Of a DNA stretch of 64,000 nt, positions 46,090-56,600 are shown one piece after another. The translations under genes and the position numbers were made by a program. The stretch is taken from contig LSRY02000002.1 in assembly GCA_001643675.2 (NCBI GenBank), positions 1,467,501 to 1,531,500 on the forward strand, read 5' to 3'. Position 1 is the first letter of the stretch, and each line of letters starts with the position of its first letter. Under the pieces are notes generated by a model that was not told where the DNA came from, searched no databases, and worked only from the letters and a program-made list of their open reading frames with translations. The DNA comes from Monocercomonoides exilis (taxonomy: Eukaryota; Preaxostyla; Oxymonadida; Polymastigidae).

Positions 46090-49000
46090 ATGGGGATAAA
46101 TACGATATTAGAAAAAATTCGCGGTTTTGACGCACGTCAAAAGCATTCAGAGTTATTCACTGTTGTATTCGCTTTAAAAAAATTGGGGACTCAAGTTTCA
46201 TTATCTCATGAAGACTTTTGCGCATTATTTGCCGATTTTCCTCTCCCCCTTGCAGAGCAAGAAATAAATGAACTTTTTCAAGCGAAGCAATTCGATGGAT
46301 TTGTATCAGTCGAAGATTTATTAAAAGAGATTTTGGTCTGACTTTTAACAGATTTTCATCTTATTTTTAATTTGATGATTAAAGATTCCTTTAAATGTTG
46401 CAAGAAATGATATTACAAAACAGGCTTTTGATAGGATGAGCGGAAGCAAAGATTGTGCACCTCTGACTGAAATAACTGAACTTTTTAAACCACAGGAGAG
46501 TATTTTGGTAAAATCTCGAAAAATATCCAAAGAAGAACTTGAACTTCGCTTTCGCGAAACGTTCTGTCCACCACTTGTTGGATGTGAAATTGAAGGCAAT
46601 GTTACATATAATGAATTTCAATTTTATAACACAATTCTTTCAACAACCATGAAAGAAGATCATTTTTATACAACGGAAATTTGGAATGTTTGGAACATGT
46701 CAGGACTAGGAAAATCCCGCCCGTCGACAGCTCGTCCTCGAGCTGCTGCGCAAAATGAAGATCCTCTTTCAATGACTCGCTCATCTTTAACACCAAGGAA
46801 ATCAACTTTTAATTCTATCTTCGGAGAAGCTTCAAATGAAACCCCAACTCAAAGCTCTTCACGAAAAGTACAATCTCCTACTGCATCTTATAAAGCAGTT
46901 GATCAGCTTTTGGATATCTCGGATTCTCCAAGCAAATCGATGGTAACAACTCCATTCAGATCCTCTCAAGCACCACCCTCTGTTCCTTTTAATGTTGTGA
47001 AGGAACGGATAATTAACTGCTTCAGCAAAAGCAAGCCGTTGCACGTGTTCGAATTTGTTAGCAATCTGGTGCGCTGTGCAACACCTCGTCCAATTGACGA
47101 ATCCTTGCAATACCAAAGTGAACGTAGTTATGGTAAAAAACATTCATATTCTGCTTTGCGAGCTACAACAACAGCCCCTGGAAGACTAAATTTGTCCGCG
47201 CTGGGCGAAGCTCTGGGCAGCTTCCCACTCAATCTGAGCATCCGCGAAGCAAATGCAGTGTTTGAAGAGTTAAGCAAAGGAGAAACTGAAGAATGCAATA
47301 AAAACAGTATCTCTGTTGGATCATTCGTAAAGCTGTTTCTGCCGAGTTGGTTTGACATTGTGAAGGGAAGCAACGATAGCGCCGAGTATGAGCAGCCAAA
47401 ATTGAGAGTATCTGTGAGATTCGAAGCGGTCACAATCGCTTGGAACGCAATTGTACAGCGATATGCTCAGAACACATGCTTCTCTTCATTCGTCGCTCCG
47501 TCTTCCTTCTCGATGGAGCAGGCTATTGAGCATCCTTTCCTGTGCCGTGTGCCACTCTCAGCTGTGCGTGAGGCGTATTGTGCCTGGGGCCACCCTCTTT
47601 CTCGCACCGGAACGTGGACTGAAATGGAAATCCTGCGCGAATTCCTGTCGTTGTGCTCAGTCCGCAACATGTTCTCTGAGGACGATCGGATGTACGAGTG
47701 CAAAGGAAAAGGAGACTGCTGCTTTGCAGCTGGAAGCGAAGTTGTGCTGGCTGAAGAAAAAGCGAGGCAGGAAGGGAGAAGTGTGTCTCCAAACGAGACG
47801 CGCTTCAACCCATTCCGCACAATCACTGTTGGATTTCCCGAGTTTGCGCAGTTCTACGCGATCGTTTCTCGCACTGTGGAGAAGGACTCGTTGTTTGTGT
47901 CGTCGCTGACGCAGTGCTTCCGCTGCTGTGCGCTGGACTTGCGGCAGCAGGGCATCAATGTTCAAGAGGCTGTTGAGGAGGATGTGTTTGAGAACAGAGA
48001 CATGATGGAAGCCGTGTTTGGGAACCTGATGCCGATTGATGTCTATTGGGAGAGCTTGAAGGAGCGGGCACAGAGAAAAGGGCTGGCCGATGGAGAGGAA
48101 AGGAGCGGGACATTTGGATGGGAGTCGAGCAGAAGATATCAGGAAAAAGCAGAAAAAACGATAAAGAAAAGGAATTTTGATGATTTTGAGAGAGAACTGA
48201 TTGAAAGTGACAAAGAAAGAAAAGAGGAATTTGCAAGGAATGAGAAAGAAAATGCACTAAAGGCTGAGAAGGAACGCGAAGAAGCGAAATTGAGAGAGAA
48301 AACGAATGATGAATCGCTTGATTCGCCTTTTGGCTATTCAAATACAATTTCATCATCATCATCTTCTTCTTCTTCTTCTCCATTTAGATCCCGCCATCCA
48401 ACAACCGCACCGGTATCATCAGCCGCAGCTTATCCTTCTTCCACCCAAAAGCCGTATGCATCGCACACAGACTCAGACATCTTCAATTCGTCTGTGTCTG
48501 TGAATGTCCCGCTTGTCATTCGGCGTCTGAGAGAGCAGCTTGTGAAGACGTCTGCTTCGTCGGGAAGAGCATCAGCAGGTGGAGGTAGCGTCTATGGGGC
48601 AGGACGTGTTGGGCTGAATGCAACGACACGAAGCGGAGCAAGTTTGATAGGCGGCGGCAGCGGAAGCGGAAGCGGGTCTGGAAGAGACGGAGGCAGGGCA
48701 GGGGCGAAAGGGTTTGTGGGGCTGTATCGTGCGATGAGGATGAAAGATCCGAAGGGAACGATGCTGATTGAGGAGGAAGACTTTGGATGGAGCATTAGAG
48801 ACATCTGCAGCAACACGTTTTCGAAGGAGGAGATTGCAGCGCTGTTTGACTATCTCGACAGATCTGGCGGTTATATTGATGAAAGCGGTGTGGGATGAAT
48901 TATCTTTATGCTTTTCTCTTTCTTTCTTTCTTTCTTTCTCTCTTTCTCTCTTTCTTTCACTTTCACTTTCTCTTCTTTTTTAATTTTTCTATTATATTTT

Positions 49001-49580
49001 GAATTAATGAATGTAATTATTTCTTCTTTGGAATAAATGTGTCCTTCATTATCCTTTCTTTTTTTCTTTCTTTCATACCAGACGAAGTGCAAAAGAAGCC
49101 AGCAATTGGAAAAGTGAACTATGCCGTGCTTCTGTCAGAGCTAGCTCCGCCGATGGAGAATTCGCGCAAGTCAGTTGTGAAGAATGTGTTCCAGGCGATT
49201 GACAGCGACGGCGACGGTGTTGTGGCAGCAGAAGAGCTGAAGCGCTGCTTCACAGCCTCGTCTTTGGACTCCCGTGTGGCGCGCGGGGAGAGCAGCGGTG
49301 CTGACAATTGGAGGGAGTTCATCTCGAACTTCGACTTTGCCACTTCAGATAAAGAGAATGCGGGTGATATCTTGATCAACTGGGATCAGTTTGAGTGGTA
49401 TTATCGCCTTATCAGCGCAGGAATTGAAGATGATTCGCATTTTCAACTGCTTTTGTATGTTTTTTTTTTTAAAATTCTGATTTTATATGCATTTGTCTTG
49501 AATTTTTTTTAAAAAATATTTATTTTTTTCAATTTTATAGGTGGAGCTCATGGAGAACCCCTCGTGTTCATAGATCATAA
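46090..49580 (+). CDS. Calcyphosin (CAPS/CAPSL)-like EF-hand protein
   Basis: Exons 46090-46335, 46385-48887, 49082-49454 and 49541-49580 give 1,053 residues with phases 0, 1 and 2 matching. The first module has the CAPS order: LEKIRG, FALKKLG, a degenerate EF-hand pair, then VTYNEFQFYNTIL..EDHFYTTEIWNVWNM, the family's closing segment. The middle of the protein is long, with polar linkers and a charged coiled-coil-like stretch (residues about 640-690). The last module holds the one canonical calcium loop, DSDGDGVVAAEE at about residues 957-968. It finishes DDSHFQLLLWSSWRT, formed only after the final splice and matching the DDDYFELMMRNAW ending of CAPS. The protein probably binds calcium; CAPSL-type proteins are often flagellar. 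The start is uncertain, and an earlier exon may exist. Confidence 0.7.
48888..49081 (+). other. Intron with CTTT/CT-rich tract
   Basis: A 194-nt intron of the EF-hand gene, longer than most here. It starts GTGTGG, holds a (TTTC)n/(TCTC) microsatellite around 48919-48965 and ends in a pyrimidine tract before CATACCAG. Confidence 0.75.
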
Positions 49581-49864
49581 ATTGTAACCAATCTACTGAT
49601 GTTCGTTACAAAAATAACTTTTTTCCAAATAAAAAGTTTTCAATGGTGCAATTGAATTGATTAAATTAATTTAATTGATGCATTACACTTTTAAGTATAG
49701 AGCATTTTAATTTAATAATATTTCATTCAACATAAAATCATGGTAATATATTTTTTATTACATATTTTATAGAATCAAAAAGAAAAGTCTTGTGATATAA
49801 AAAACATTTGAAAATATTCTGCCAAATAAATAAAAATTGGATCAAATTTTTCCCATAAGTAATC

Positions 49865-51337
49865 ATGCTTTTTCTTGGGGATGATTCATCCCCCAAGAGC
49901 GAGATACAATATGAACTTCTTTTGAAGTGCATTCGTATGAAATATTAAATTTATTTTTTATTCTTATTTTTGTGGATTTTTAAAAGCCATTTATGGTGAT
50001 CAAACGGTTGGACCATATGTTTTGCTGATTGGTTCCTTTATAGGGTTACTTTTATCGTGTTTTCTTCTCATTGCAGAATGTCAAAAATCATGCGAAAAGC
50101 AAAATTGTTTTCAAATTTGGATGCTCATCTGCCATTTAACTTGTTCAGCTCTTTTTGTATTTAACATGATAGTTCCACTTCCTTATTTGAAAATCTCGGG
50201 AGCAATTTTATGTGGAAACTTATTCGATTCTTTTTATCATATTGCTTGGGGTCTGCTTGTAATGATGGTTTGGAAAGTTGTTGTTGCACCTCATCTCCAG
50301 AAACAAAGAGCGACATTAGTCAAATTTATAAGTGTTTTACTTTGGATATTGTGGATAGTTTTAAACATAATTATGCTAATAGGATCCATACTGGAGCCAT
50401 TTGACGCAGATCGTTTCATTACACTTTCATTAATTAGTTTCGTTTTGATAGATACGTTTTATGCAGTTTCCGCTGTGTTAATATTTTGTGCTATGTTTAA
50501 CATCATGCGAAAGACAATACCTAGAATGAAATTTGTACCGGGAATTGAAAGTTTTCGTCGAAGTCTTATTGTTTTCTCTTTGATGATGGGATTAATGACT
50601 TTATTGATGATAACTAATATGATTATGCATATCTGTTTGTTTAAAGTTGAGGATTTTATATCAAAACCAGAAGAAAAAGAAAAATGCATCCCGGCTAACA
50701 GAAACAACAAATCTACATGGTATGTTTTATCTTCAAACTTAGTGTGATATTGAAGAATTCATTCTTTCCATTTTTCTTATTTTTAATTTGACGATATAGT
50801 GCTGCTGTGTTAAACCGAAAATCAGCTTTTCGCTTTGTTACTACTGTTTTGCCTATGTTAGTGTTCCTTGTATCCTTCTTTATCATCTATATAACGCAGT
50901 CATCAAAAAAGAAGCGGCCCCGTTCGTCGGCAGCAAGTAACTCATCCAAATCTGGTTCATCTTCATCACGTTCTTTGCAGAAAACAATTCCTAACTCTTC
51001 GCAAAATTCGATGCATCGAACGAGAATACAAAGCATGCAAGATGAACCCATGCTTCTGGGACTACAAGAAGGCAATGGAGATCTTTCACAATCATTACAC
51101 AACCCTTCACTTTATTTCACGGGACAATCTTTATCTTCTTCTTCTTCCAATGATCTGTATCGATCTTTATCTTTTGAATCAGATTTGCCTCATAATCCCA
51201 TTTCGGAAGCCGACCAAACTATCTCTGATTCTACAAAAACTACTCAGCGAGGTTCTCTCGATTTGTCTTTTCTTGAATCTGGAAAAACTACTGTTAAGAA
51301 GAAGAAGAAGAAGAAGAAGAAAAACACTTCACTTTGA
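49865..51337 (+). CDS. Seven-TM receptor-like membrane protein
   Basis: Exons 49865-49934, 49987-50719 and 50800-51337 (introns 52 and 80 nt, phases 1 and 2) give 446 residues. Seven hydrophobic helices are visible: GPYVLLIGSFIGLLLSCFLLI, IWMLICHLTCSALFVFNMIV, FYHIAWGLLVMMVWKVVV, LWILWIVLNIIMLIG, FVLIDTFYAVSAVLIFCAMF, LMMGLMTLLMITNMIMHICLF, and after the last splice FVTTVLPMLVFLVSFFIIYIT. The N-terminus is short and polar; the tail of about 150 residues is Ser-rich with a terminal poly-Lys cluster. This is a GPCR-like topology, but I recognise no family motif (no DRY or NPxxY), so a transporter-like or TOM1/THH1-type protein is possible. The seventh helix only appears after splicing. Confidence 0.65.
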
Positions 51338-51695
51338 GCACTTTTAATTTTTCTTTTGCGTATTTATTTTACACCTTTAAAATTTTAACTCTTTATTAGG
51401 TTGAGATTATTTTTGTTTTATTGTTTCCTTTTTTTTAAATTTTAATCTGTACTTTCGTTAATGCTTATTGTTTTGAATGAATTAGAGCCGTTTAAGTTTG
51501 ATATTTCCTTTTTTGAGTTGTGTATATTTAATAATTTTCTTTTCAATTTATCATTCAATATAAAGTTTTCTGATCCGCAATAACTGCAATTAATTTGTAA
51601 AAGCTTTATTTTTCAAAATACCAGAGAGAAGCGCAATTTTTGTATCAATAGAGAATTGAACAATTATTTTTCTTTTGCTTTAGGTTGATAATTTT
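51338..51695. other. Intergenic before the Merlin element, no gene seen
   Basis: AT-rich spacer after the 7TM gene with no supported ORF. Confidence 0.45.
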
Positions 51696-51703
51696 GAAAA
51701 TGT

Positions 51704-51730
51704 GGCATAATCCGAATATATCGGTATGCC
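51704..51730 (+). repeat. Merlin left terminal inverted repeat
   Basis: Starts GGCATAATCCGAATATATCG. It pairs with 53192-53218 in inverse orientation with a few mismatches. The octamer GAAAATGT lies immediately outside. Confidence 0.88.
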
Positions 51731-51962
51731 CAGATTTCTCTGAAAATTTACTGAATATAATAATACATGCTGTACATAAGTAATATGAGTATGATAAATT
51801 GCGGAAACGTGTTTTTAAGAAAAATTTTGATAAAAAAATTTTTTTTGATCAAAAATAAATATTTTCGAATTTTCATTAAAAAAGTGACTGATTTGTTTTA
51901 AAAAAGCTTCGAAAATATAAAAAAAACATATTTAAATGATATTATTCAAATAAGAATAATAT

Positions 51963-53018
51963 TTAAGGCTCATATTCAGAGGCACTAGCTCCATCTCCTG
52001 CTCCGAAATCTTCATCAGACTCAACATCGCTATCTTCATTGACAACATCATCCATGTCTGGAATCTCCTCATCTTCATCAATGATTTCTTCTTTTTCTTC
52101 TTCTTCTTCTACTTGAACAGGTTCAATTTCCTTTTTAAAGCATAGATATTTTATTAATTGAATGAACGTTAAATTGAATGTTGATTTCACCAAAAACAGT
52201 GAAAGATAATCATGCATAAGTCTGATCCTTGTTCCAAATCGAGGGAAAGTGCATCGCAAATGTTGCCATAACCCTTCAATCGTATTTGTATACGCACCAG
52301 TTTCTGGGTCTCTGAAACGTCTTTTGTGGCACACAGTTTGATGCTTATATCCAACTGTTTCTAGTGAAGAATAAGCACGCCATTCATCGGAAATAATTAA
52401 TGTTCCAGCTTTTATGTGTTTCTGGATAATTGGAATCAAAGTTTCCTTTTTTCTGTAAGGAACAACAACCATTAACCGTTTCCCAGCTCGACCACACTCC
52501 AATCTTTCCACCCCTCCGAAAATCCATTCTTGCTTTTTCTTTCTTCCTCTCCTGTACTTCTGTTTTCGCCAAATTGCTTCATCAATTTCAACTGTTGTTC
52601 CCTCGCCTCCAATCACTTGCTGTCTTTCGTTCCACATTTGTGAGCAAGCGCACAGAATCACACTTCCCCAGCATCCGACTGTGTCCTTATCAACAGAAAG
52701 AAGCAAAGAAATTGTTTTATTTTGAATCCCTAACCAGTAATATAAACAAATCAGAAGAGTTACGCCTTGTCCAATCTTTATTCTGCTAAAAGATGTTCCT
52801 GAAAGAATGCTTTTCTTGATCTTGCATTTTTGACAAGCGTAATAGTGATAATTCTTATCATGATATATTCGTTGATAGCATCTATGAACTCTGCACATTG
52901 GGAGGTTCATGGCTATTATTTCTCTTTTAAACGATTCCCATGTGCTTGTTTCGTCGTAGAAGAGTTTGTTCAGCGAAGAAATGGTTTCCTCATCATGAAG
53001 ATCTCGTTCACGTGCCAT
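51963..53018 (-). CDS. Merlin / ISXO2-like DDE transposase
   Basis: 351 residues in one exon, start ATG at 53018. The N-terminus holds a degenerate zinc-ribbon (C42, C47, then C62-x-x-C65) followed by SILSGTSFSR, as in IS1595-family transposases. The catalytic core carries the DDE triad in its family context: VEIDEAIWRKQKYRRGR (Asp146), LIISDEWRAY (Asp211) and YTNTIEGLWQHLR (Glu248). The usual GGVER strand and HKRRFRDP segment lie between them. The C-terminal ~45 residues are acidic and low complexity. No stop, frameshift or missing catalytic residue is seen, so the protein could be active. It cuts and pastes the element by its terminal repeats. It is the only gene in the transposon. Confidence 0.93.
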   Translation of the reverse strand: MARERDLHDEETISSLNKLFYDETSTWESFKREIIAMNLPMCRVHRCYQRIYHDKNYHYYACQKCKIKKSILSGTSFSRIKIGQGVTLLICLYYWLGIQNKTISLLLSVDKDTVGCWGSVILCACSQMWNERQQVIGGEGTTVEIDEAIWRKQKYRRGRKKKQEWIFGGVERLECGRAGKRLMVVVPYRKKETLIPIIQKHIKAGTLIISDEWRAYSSLETVGYKHQTVCHKRRFRDPETGAYTNTIEGLWQHLRCTFPRFGTRIRLMHDYLSLFLVKSTFNLTFIQLIKYLCFKKEIEPVQVEEEEEKEEIIDEDEEIPDMDDVVNEDSDVESDEDFGAGDGASASEYEP

Positions 53019-53191
53019 GAGATCAAAAAAAATGCGAACCCTTTATACAAATAATTTTCTTTATTATTATGGGTGAAAATATTTTTCTTCAAAATTTCAT
53101 TCAAATAAAAAAATTTCCGCAGATTTTTATTTGCATATTCTTTTATAATAATATATAACAAATCGAAATATAATGATTTAAATCAGTTTTG

Positions 53192-53218
53192 GTTGTGCCG
53201 ATATAATCGGATCATGCC
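53192..53218 (-). repeat. Merlin right terminal inverted repeat
   Basis: On the minus strand it reads GGCATGATCCGATTATATCG, the mate of 51704-51730. The second copy of GAAAATGT follows at 53219-53226. Confidence 0.88.
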
Positions 53219-53296
53219 GAAAATGTTGTTTTATTTATGCAGCATTTTCATTTCACCAAAAACAAATAGAAAAATAAAAGTTTCAAGTTTATGTTT

Positions 53297-53348
<52 letters not shown>

Positions 53349-53350
53349 TT
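53297..53350. repeat. (TTTC)n microsatellite
   Basis: About thirteen perfect copies of a TTTC/CTTT tetranucleotide, ~70 bp beyond the right edge of the Merlin element. It is non-coding; the translated KERK ORF on the other strand is an artefact. Confidence 0.9.
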
Positions 53351-53667
53351 TGTGACTGATAGAGGGAAAAAATGCATGTTATGTTGTTCAGGTCTCCAAG
53401 CGATTTCGAAAATTTCTTTTTTGTTAAATAAAGCAGCATAATTCTATTAATGAAAAAACAAATCGTTGCTAAAAAAAGTGTTTTCCGTTTTTTCTTAATA
53501 GTAAGCCTTTCACTCTCATTCAAAATAATATAAATACGTTAAAGAAAATTGAGAAAAATATCAGAAAAAAACTTCGAAACAACATTCATAAAGCAAAAAA
53601 TTTCTTGAAAAATTTAAGGGTTAAAATTTGTTTGATAAATTGAATTTTTGAGCATTATATTTGATGA
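53351..53667. other. Intergenic upstream of the DWNN-USP gene, no gene seen
   Basis: AT-rich spacer after the microsatellite. It probably contains the promoter of the large gene starting at 53668, but no element is recognisable. Confidence 0.4.
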
Positions 53668-56600
53668 ATGACAAATATAATCCATTATTGCATTGAAGGA
53701 AATGATAAATTCAAGCCATTCGAATTTTCAGAGTTTTTGATAAGCGTGCACAAGTTGAAAGATCAAATCGCAATAAAAGAAAAATACACCTTCGACGGCA
53801 GTCATTTGCGCATCGTAGACGCAAATTCGGGAGAAGGTAAGTACAAATTATGAAATTATTTTGCGATGAAATAGCTTTTCATTTGTTTTAAAAAATTAAG
53901 AATTGAGAATTTTTTGATTAAGATTGGTTTTGTTGCATTTTTACGGATTGTCCATTTTCATAAATGTTAACACCAATATCTTTTTTTTTTCATTTTCCTC
54001 CATTTATGTATTTTTATTTTTTATTTGGAACGATGCATGCGAAATGGGAATATTCAGAATACAAAGACGATAGATTGCTAGCACACGGCACTCAAGTAAT
54101 TGTTTCACGTAAGGCATCAGAAAATTCACGATCATTGCCTGTTGACGCAAGGTTATTTGCTTTCTTCCTGTTATTCACACTCGAATTCGCATTTTTTCTT
54201 TTTCTTTCTCTTTTTTGTTTCTTTCCTTCCTTGTTTCAATTGTTTTTCTTTTTTCGATTAAAATGTCATGCGTCATTTTGTATTTCACGGGGAAATTCTT
54301 GAAAACACGCAACTGATGATCACAGAAAGACGGATTCAAAATCCCAATCCACATCTCTGGTGTGCATTTGATTTTTTTTCCAAGCTTTTTGGATTTCATA
54401 CATACATACATATATTCTCTTGTATTTTGCGCATTTCCCTTCTCTTTTCCTTTATTCTGCTGAAAATACTTTGGAATTGTGATCGAAAGGGTTGCACCGA
54501 ACAGGCTCAGATGGAACATTTACAAATCAAGGAATCAGATACAGAACAACACGAATCCAAAAGTTCATTCAGGATCTTTCCTTTTTTCAGTCAGAAGACA
54601 ACGGCAAAACATAGACACGAGGAAATTAATCCTTTGCTTCTCAAAGCAAGCATTGGGACATCGTATATCTCACTTTTTCCACTGTTGAATGATGTGACTG
54701 AAGAAAACAGAGCAACAGCAATTCAAAAAATGGATTTAATTCTTGGAGATTTGCAAATGCTGATAGAGGAGACAGAATCAATGATGCCTTTCTTGCAAGT
54801 GAATACCTTGGTTGGAGAAGTATTGCAACAGATGAAGAGTGGGATGAACGGATATGCATCTCAGATGTGTTCTGATTTGGGCCTGGAAAGCTGGAGGTTG
54901 CGGTTTGTGTTGAGTGGAGGGCTGAGTGCGCTGTTGTCGCTTTTAATGGAATCTCCACTGTTTCAAAACGAGATCTATTTGCAGCCCATTCCTCCATCAA
55001 CATTGGGAACAGTTGTTCGAGTTGTCTCTGCATTCATTTTGGATGCACGGGCAACCTTAACATTAGGCTCACAATCATCTGGATCTGATTCGCTCGAATC
55101 GTCAGATGCTCTTCCACTGCTTCGGCTGTTCAATAACACATTAGAATATTCTTTTTTGCATGTGCCGATTGTTGTGCAAACAATCAATGCAACTCTTTCA
55201 GAGGACAAGACGCATTATGTTCCATTGCCACCAGTTATGTTGGAACCAGGAAAAGGTCAGCGAGTATTTTTAATCTTGCGACTGATGCAGCTATTTGTGT
55301 ATTTTACAAACGATATTGCAGTCGAGCTTCCACTTTTGCGCTTATCGTTCACAACAAGTCCATGTATCGATTCTCCGCTTGTTCAGTTGCATTCTTATCT
55401 GACACCTACAAACATTTCGTCATTTGCATTAACTGCAACAATTGAAGTGCACCCACACTCCTCGCACCACTGCAGGATGCTGGATTACTTCTTGTATGTT
55501 CCCGAAGAGTTGATGGATAAGTATGTTTCAAACACAGAGGAGTTTGAAGAAATTGTGCAGCGTCATCTCGATCACATTTCAGCAGTACCTGTTTCGTCGT
55601 CTGCATCCAGCAACGAACAATACCCACAACGAGCAATATTCTCGTTCTTGGACGCAATGCAAATTATAAACACATACACTCCCACAAAGAGATTACCAGG
55701 AGTGGAAGGCAGCTATTCCGCTGCGTCTATCGAAGATAAGGCACGGCATGAGATTCTGTGCACGCTGTTTGCCATTTTGTGTGCAACCATGCAAGCATAT
55801 CCTGAAGAATTGGCACAATATTTTGTTTCATCGTCATTCGAGCCATTTCTCCTTGTGTTCCTTTTCGCGCTCAGCCATTGCGAAGAGACAATACGTCCCT
55901 TGTCGATCGAGCAGCTGGAGTCAACATTTCTGCAAATTCCCTGTTCGAGCATGTTGCTTGAAGAAAGTGCAATTGTGCAGCTGATATCATCAATTTTGGA
56001 TGGGAGCTCAGCACTTGCTTCGTTTGCACTTGGAACTGCAACACTGCTGCACATTCAACAATTTGCGGTGTTTCTGGGGAATATGCTTGCTCGATTGATG
56101 GAAAAACTTCAATTATGTCAAACATCGCTGACGATGAAGACAGCAATGCCATCTGGAGGATTATCTTTGCAACGTTTAATGACAACTTTTGCGCTTCTTA
56201 TCCGGACACATCACAAATACCATTACATCCTTCCTCCAGAATTATATTTCCCTTCTTTTACATCTCCAAATTCTGAAGTGCGCCCATCTTGCTTATCATA
56301 TGCTCAATATCTTCATTTGAATCGATCAAACAAAATATCAGATGGAAATACACTTCCATTACTTCCGCTTTTGGCATTTATGAACACCACGTTTGTCTTC
56401 ATGGAGAAAAAGTCACAGCAAGCAGATGGAGTCGTTGCAGAAGAATTACAAAAGAAAGAGATTTTACTGAAAGAATATTTTGGATATGTTTCTGTTGGAA
56501 AGAAAACTGGACACAGACTTATTCCATTCCTGTGGGAAAAAACACTGTTTTATGGCCTTTCAAATGAAGACGCGCAATCCAGCCAGACAGAAAGCCACGC

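Larger units (their letters stand above)
51696..53226. mobile_element. Complete Merlin/IS1595-type DNA transposon with 8-bp TSD
   Basis: The element proper is 51704-53218 (1,515 bp). Its termini are inverted repeats of about 27 bp: GGCATAATCCGA at 51704 and the complement of GGCATGATCCGA ending at 53218. Both contain a CCGA..TATATCGG block. It is flanked on both sides by the identical octamer GAAAATGT (51696-51703 and 53219-53226). Eight- to nine-base duplications are typical of Merlin elements and their IS1016/IS1595 bacterial relatives. It contains one intact transposase ORF on the minus strand. Confidence 0.92.

Noticed and set aside
54268-54489. Reading the USP protein from an ATG at 54268
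   Set aside because: The stretch translates to a hydrophobic, intron-like sequence. Three upstream exons with matching phases give a complete DWNN domain instead.
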